Assembly (NCBI GenBank): GCA_030770535.1
Contig: JASVEC010000003.1
Location: 1,364,001-1,428,000, forward strand
Direction of reading: 5' to 3'
DNA: 64,000 bases
Source of the DNA: Batkoa obscura
Lineage: Eukaryota > Entomophthoromycota > Entomophthoromycetes > Entomophthorales > Batkoaceae
Shown here one piece after another: positions 60,544 through 64,000 of this stretch (within the stretch, counting starts at the first letter, position 1; each line of letters begins with the position of its first letter). Under the pieces are notes generated by a model that did no database searches, was not told where the DNA came from, and saw only the letters and a program-made list of their open reading frames with translations. Position numbers and translations under genes: made by a program.

Positions 60544-61895
60544 ATTTCTATTATTAATTCACCAAATTGATTTAAACTTTATTGTTTTTATTTTTATTCA
60601 ATTGACATTACTTTCCCATCTTTTTATATTATTTTTGTTTACTACCGTTATTACTTTTTTCATATAGCTATTGTAGTGCGCCGATTTATGTCCTTGATAT
60701 GTTTAGTGAACCATTGGCATTAAATCAAAGCGGGATTTATATGTTCTTCTAAATATTATTTACTCCGATTTGATTTAAGGTTTACTTAGAAGAAAATTTT
60801 ACTTTGAGTTTGTGTTTATATTTTGTTTTATTGTTCTGATTTATACGCAGGTGTATAATTCGTAATAGCATGGTTATAACCAATATATCTAAATATTGAT
60901 AGCAAATTTCAATATGAACTCAAAGTAAACTATAGAATACTTTCAATTCTATATTAGTAAAGCTAACACAATAAATTGAAATACGATTAAACCGGTTGAT
61001 CTCTAAACATTATTAGTGTTTGTCAAGAAGAAAATTATTATTCCTACTCATGTTCTTAAATATTTTGAGCGAATTTTTACATTCTAGAATTTTTAGCAAT
61101 GAATCTATTTATAAAGCTAATTAATTTCATCAAAAGTACCTCCTTTATGTTTTTAGACTTGGATCCTTCTTTTCGTATTACATTCAGTGGGACTATTCTT
61201 TCGCTATTAAGGACTTCTCATTTTTTTAAATTTATTCCTCCTTTAACTGTGTTGTATATTAAAGAAATAATAATACAAGACTTGCTCTTGAAGTCAAAAA
61301 ATATTTAAAGAATAACTAGAACATGAACTAATCGTATCCCTATGTAACATATATGACTTAACTTTTGTTTAGAGAGCTTTATCAGATGTATCCAAAGAAT
61401 AACTTGATAAAGTATTTAAATATAATGCTAAGATTTATTGAAAGGTTATAAAACTATCATATTCCGTGGTGGATGGATATTTTTTTGGTCTGTGACAAAA
61501 ATTTATGGTGGATTTATGCCATCTTTTAACTAAATTAATATTAAGTCATACTGCCCTTATAAATATTTTTACCTAATTAGATATTACGTATATTTATTTA
61601 AATTCTTTAAAAAAAACTACAATAAACTACTGTCGTATTGAATTTATATCCTTAGTTTGGACTTAATGAGAATTGAACACATCTAACTTGATACAAATCT
61701 CCAATACAACTAAAGGAATTTTTTTAAAGCCTTAAAAGAAAACGAACTCTCAAGTGTCTTTATTATTTAAGGGCGCAATGATTAGAGACTAGTAATAAGA
61801 GGAGAGTAAGGCCAGAGAGAAAGTGACTTAAGGTCTTTTTTGGAATTTAATAATTTAAATATCATACGAGGGAAATTAGTAGTCTACGCAATCTT
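60544..61895. other. Intergenic, 1.35 kb
   Basis: AT-rich; a 69-codon frame at 61099-61308 has no supporting feature. Nothing else recognised. Confidence 0.4.
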
Positions 61896-62102
61896 TCACC
61901 CAATGACCAGGCTTGCCAAAGAAGACTTAAAAGGACAAGTTTCGAAGGTCAATTTTGTGTGAATCCTATAGATTGACCATATCATTGAAGAATAAAAGGC
62001 GGTTGTAAACTCAAGTTTTAAGCTAGGCAAAGTAAATATAATGTCATCAATTGACGAAATAGGAGGACGAGAAGTAAACCCTATTGATAGTAAAAATCTC
62101 AA
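61896..62102 (-). mobile_element. Short LINE fragment
   Basis: Minus-strand frame whose FYSSMIWSIYRIHTKLTFETC and SSLASLVIG blocks align with MIVTALWAIHSFYTKLSSNS and IILAFFHSWIAL at the C-terminus of the LINE relic at 41806-43000. It is only the C-terminal end; the rest is lost. Confidence 0.4.
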
Positions 62103-62110
62103 TCTCTCAA

Positions 62111-62420
62111 TATCAAATTGATGTTATCAAGATAAATTTAACAATAATAGGCTAAAGGAATATTTAAAACTATAAATACACTGCTAACTATTTAAATTAG
62201 TTTATGACGATTTTAATTGTTAAAGGATCAATAATAGGTTAAAAAAATTAGCTTAATCAAGCTTATAATATTTTTTATTAATATCAAGATAACACGGTTA
62301 TTTTTGTTTAAGTGTACCTTTTCTAAAGTAATGACTATATGTTCTATGGTAGCTTTGTTAAAATAATCATAATAAACTTTAGACTGTATTAGGTACTCAC
62401 AAAAATAGATGATAAAACCG
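62111..62420. other. Short intergenic region
   Basis: Nothing recognised. Confidence 0.3.
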
Positions 62421-62542
62421 CTAAACCGGATAATGCTTTAGCTTATTATTTTTTGGTTTAGCCTTTAACTTATTATACTCTACTTTAAATGCAGCAAAGA
62501 TCACAATTTTTAAAATAATTGTTACTATATGCGCTAATATAT
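62421..62542 (-). pseudogene. C-terminal relic of a short DUF4203-like gene
   Basis: On the minus strand ~40 codons end at TAG (62421-62423) and read IVTIILKIVIFAAFKVEYNK then NNKLKHYPV. This matches YIVTIVLKLGIFAFFVYREE and IKLKHYPV at the end of the 229-aa protein (51968-52657). The 3' flank also matches at DNA level (CTAAACCGGATAATGCTTTA). Upstream the gene is cut off exactly at the end of the DNA transposon at 62543; the remaining ~190 codons are absent from the window. Confidence 0.75.
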
Positions 62543-63099
62543 GGGGGTGTCCGAATTGGTTTCATTTTTTTATCCAATTTTTAAATTATTTTATTATAAT
62601 TTATATTGTAAGTTAGCGGAATTTCTATCAAATTTAGTATAAATTCCTGAATTAGCAAGGCTTTTACCAATATAGCCTATATAATGATATTAATCAAAGT
62701 TGTAATATGTAAATAAATATATATTTTTATAAAACTTTATTAAGAAATATTTGTTATTAACTGTTTTACAGCCAACATTGCAGATTTACTATCAAATAAA
62801 TAAACAATTTTAATGTTATAATTACATTATTAATATATCGCTAAGTTAATGAATAGCTGCATGAGAGGGAGCGGTTAGCCCCAAAACTATAATTAACCAT
62901 CCCTATGTAATACAAGCAGTATAATAATAGTTTTTACTTATTATTATAACTACTTGCTCTTTAACTATTTATTAACTTAGCTATTAATAATTTAAGCAAT
63001 ATTAACATTTAATAATTGATTTCTATCATCTAATAAACTACTTACTTGCTTACTAAATATTGAAACTTTTAAATTTTCAGTTATTTTTGTAAGATAAGC
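62543..63099 (-). mobile_element. Second copy of the DNA transposon (3' part), cut by an LTR element
   Basis: Inverted copy of ~18150-18862. It starts GGGGGTGTCCGAATTGG, keeps ~450 bp of 3' non-coding DNA and the last ~33 transposase codons with their stop (~62990-63093), and is interrupted at 63100 by the LTR. It lacks the MITE present in the first copy, giving the empty site. ATAT precedes its end. Confidence 0.75.
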
Positions 63100-63567
63100 T
63101 GTGAAATATTGCTTTATTTAGCTCTCGGATTGATTATAACGCAACAATCACTTAAGTTGCTGTGTTCTCAAGTTCAAATACAATCAAGTCAGAGTCCCTT
63201 ATTTTGATTTGCTGCGAGAATTTCTAACTTCATATTGCAAGGAATAACATCCTCTCGTATTAATATCCATATTTATTGGAGTATAAAAGAGATTCTTCAA
63301 TATGATAACTCCAGGTTTTTTTTTAATTGGATTACTCCCTGATAACGTATCATTAATAAAGTCACTAAGTCTTTCTGACAACATCTGATATAGATTTTAT
63401 AGTAGTATCTTCCATTGTATTTGTTTTACATAATTTGTAGCTTACTACATACTATTTCTATTAAGTTAAGTCTACCTTAGTTATATAAACTAAGACCCTT
63501 CGACTCAAGGCAAGTTAATTAAGCAAGAGTAGCTTTTAACTTCGGCCACTAAGTATCAACTTTCACA
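63100..63567 (+). mobile_element. 5' LTR of an LTR retrotransposon
   Basis: 468 bp with TGTGAAA/TTTCACA ends, homologous to the two solo LTRs. Followed at once by a primer-binding site and a gag-like reading frame, so this is the 5' LTR of an element that continues past the window. It is inserted into the transposase relic. Confidence 0.85.
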
Positions 63568-63569
63568 CT

Positions 63570-63587
63570 TGGCGCTCATAGCTGGGA
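63570..63587 (+). other. Primer-binding site of the LTR element
   Basis: TGGCGCTCATAGCTGGGA begins two bases after the LTR; TGG at the start is the complement of a tRNA CCA end. The tRNA was not identified. Confidence 0.6.
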
Positions 63588-63685
63588 AAGCTCCTATAAC
63601 TACACTAGGTAGCCTTTATAGCCTTTCCTTTACGGTTCTTACCGCGTAACCACCCCAACCCTCCAATCCCCTTAATTCACAGACT

Positions 63686-64000
63686 ATGATCAACAATAGC
63701 CTCATACCCTATTTTGCTGACTCAAGATATCTCCTTGATAACCGTCAACAATTGACTATCACTGAATATGACATGGGTAGTAGTGATGAAGAAGAAGCTA
63801 GTGTTCTGACCCCAGAAATAGACACTGCTGCTTTAAATCAAGCTGCCCTACCTCCTCATGTTGTAAGCTCGGTCGTTACCTATGGAGCTGTTCCTATGCA
63901 CGTTCTTAATGGTGATCTCTCTGCTTGGAGACAATACCAAAGTAGTAGCTCCAGTACCCAAATTACTTTTCGTGCTCAGTACCAAACGGTACCTACCCTT
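63686..64000 (+). CDS. Gag-like N-terminus of the LTR retrotransposon (runs off the right edge)
   Basis: Open from the ATG to the window end (105 codons), with an acidic patch (GSSDEEEASVL) and Gln/Ser-rich text (LSAWRQYQSSSSS). Base composition is near 48% GC, far above the surroundings. Its position after LTR and primer-binding site identifies it as the first gene of the element; no capsid or zinc-knuckle motif is reached. As far as visible it looks unbroken. Family (Ty1/copia or Ty3/gypsy) cannot be decided here. Confidence 0.6.
   Translation, partial: MINNSLIPYFADSRYLLDNRQQLTITEYDMGSSDEEEASVLTPEIDTAALNQAALPPHVVSSVVTYGAVPMHVLNGDLSAWRQYQSSSSSTQITFRAQYQTVPTL

Overview
The window reads as nuclear DNA of a very AT-rich, early-diverging fungus. 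The fungal evidence is a Zn2Cys6 regulator, short GT-AG introns of 47-80 nt with TACTAAC/CTAAC-type branch sites, and TATA boxes 40-60 nt before start codons. The mix of secreted kelch-like membrane proteins, many DUF4203/TMEM198-like membrane proteins and a 25-30% GC background would suit an entomophthoralean (Conidiobolus-like) genome. That placement is inference; no marker in the window fixes the species.

Layout. 0-13 kb: a divergent pair of kelch-type receptor-like genes (one cut by the window edge), two related unrecognised Ser/Asn-rich acidic proteins, a small spliced gene and a three-exon DUF4203-like gene. 13-20 kb: a graveyard with several small palindromic elements, a broken unrecognised gene, a solo LTR, and a decayed DNA transposon that carries a nested MITE. 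20-41 kb: the housekeeping block, with a Zn2Cys6 factor, a spliced DUF4203 gene, a secreted CHAP amidase, ALYREF/Yra1, two histone H3 genes with apparently identical coding sequences, CNOT1/Not1 (four exons), a UCHL3-type ubiquitin hydrolase (three exons), another DUF4203 gene and a secreted repeat protein with Kex2-like sites. 41-64 kb: an accessory region with LINE remains, a cluster of DUF4203-like genes and pseudogenes, a 5.9-kb palindrome whose 1.8-kb arms look essentially identical, tRNA-Pro, many MITEs, and at the right edge the 5' end of an LTR retrotransposon.

Two themes dominate. First, nine loci for DUF4203/TMEM198-like multi-pass membrane proteins lie in 64 kb (six intact CDSs plus a shorter six-pass subfamily with one intact copy, one pseudogene and one C-terminal relic). 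One sits in the spacer of the palindrome, with the two short-subfamily paralogues placed symmetrically outside its arms. Second, a ~98-bp MITE occurs at least 15 times. Its ends resemble those of a larger transposase-bearing element present twice here, which is therefore the likely source of the mobilising enzyme. Several gene models were rebuilt from exons by hand (10716-11045, 11858-12961, 22843-23676, 24672-25286, 29114-34787, 36149-36927). In each the exon lengths sum to a whole number of codons.
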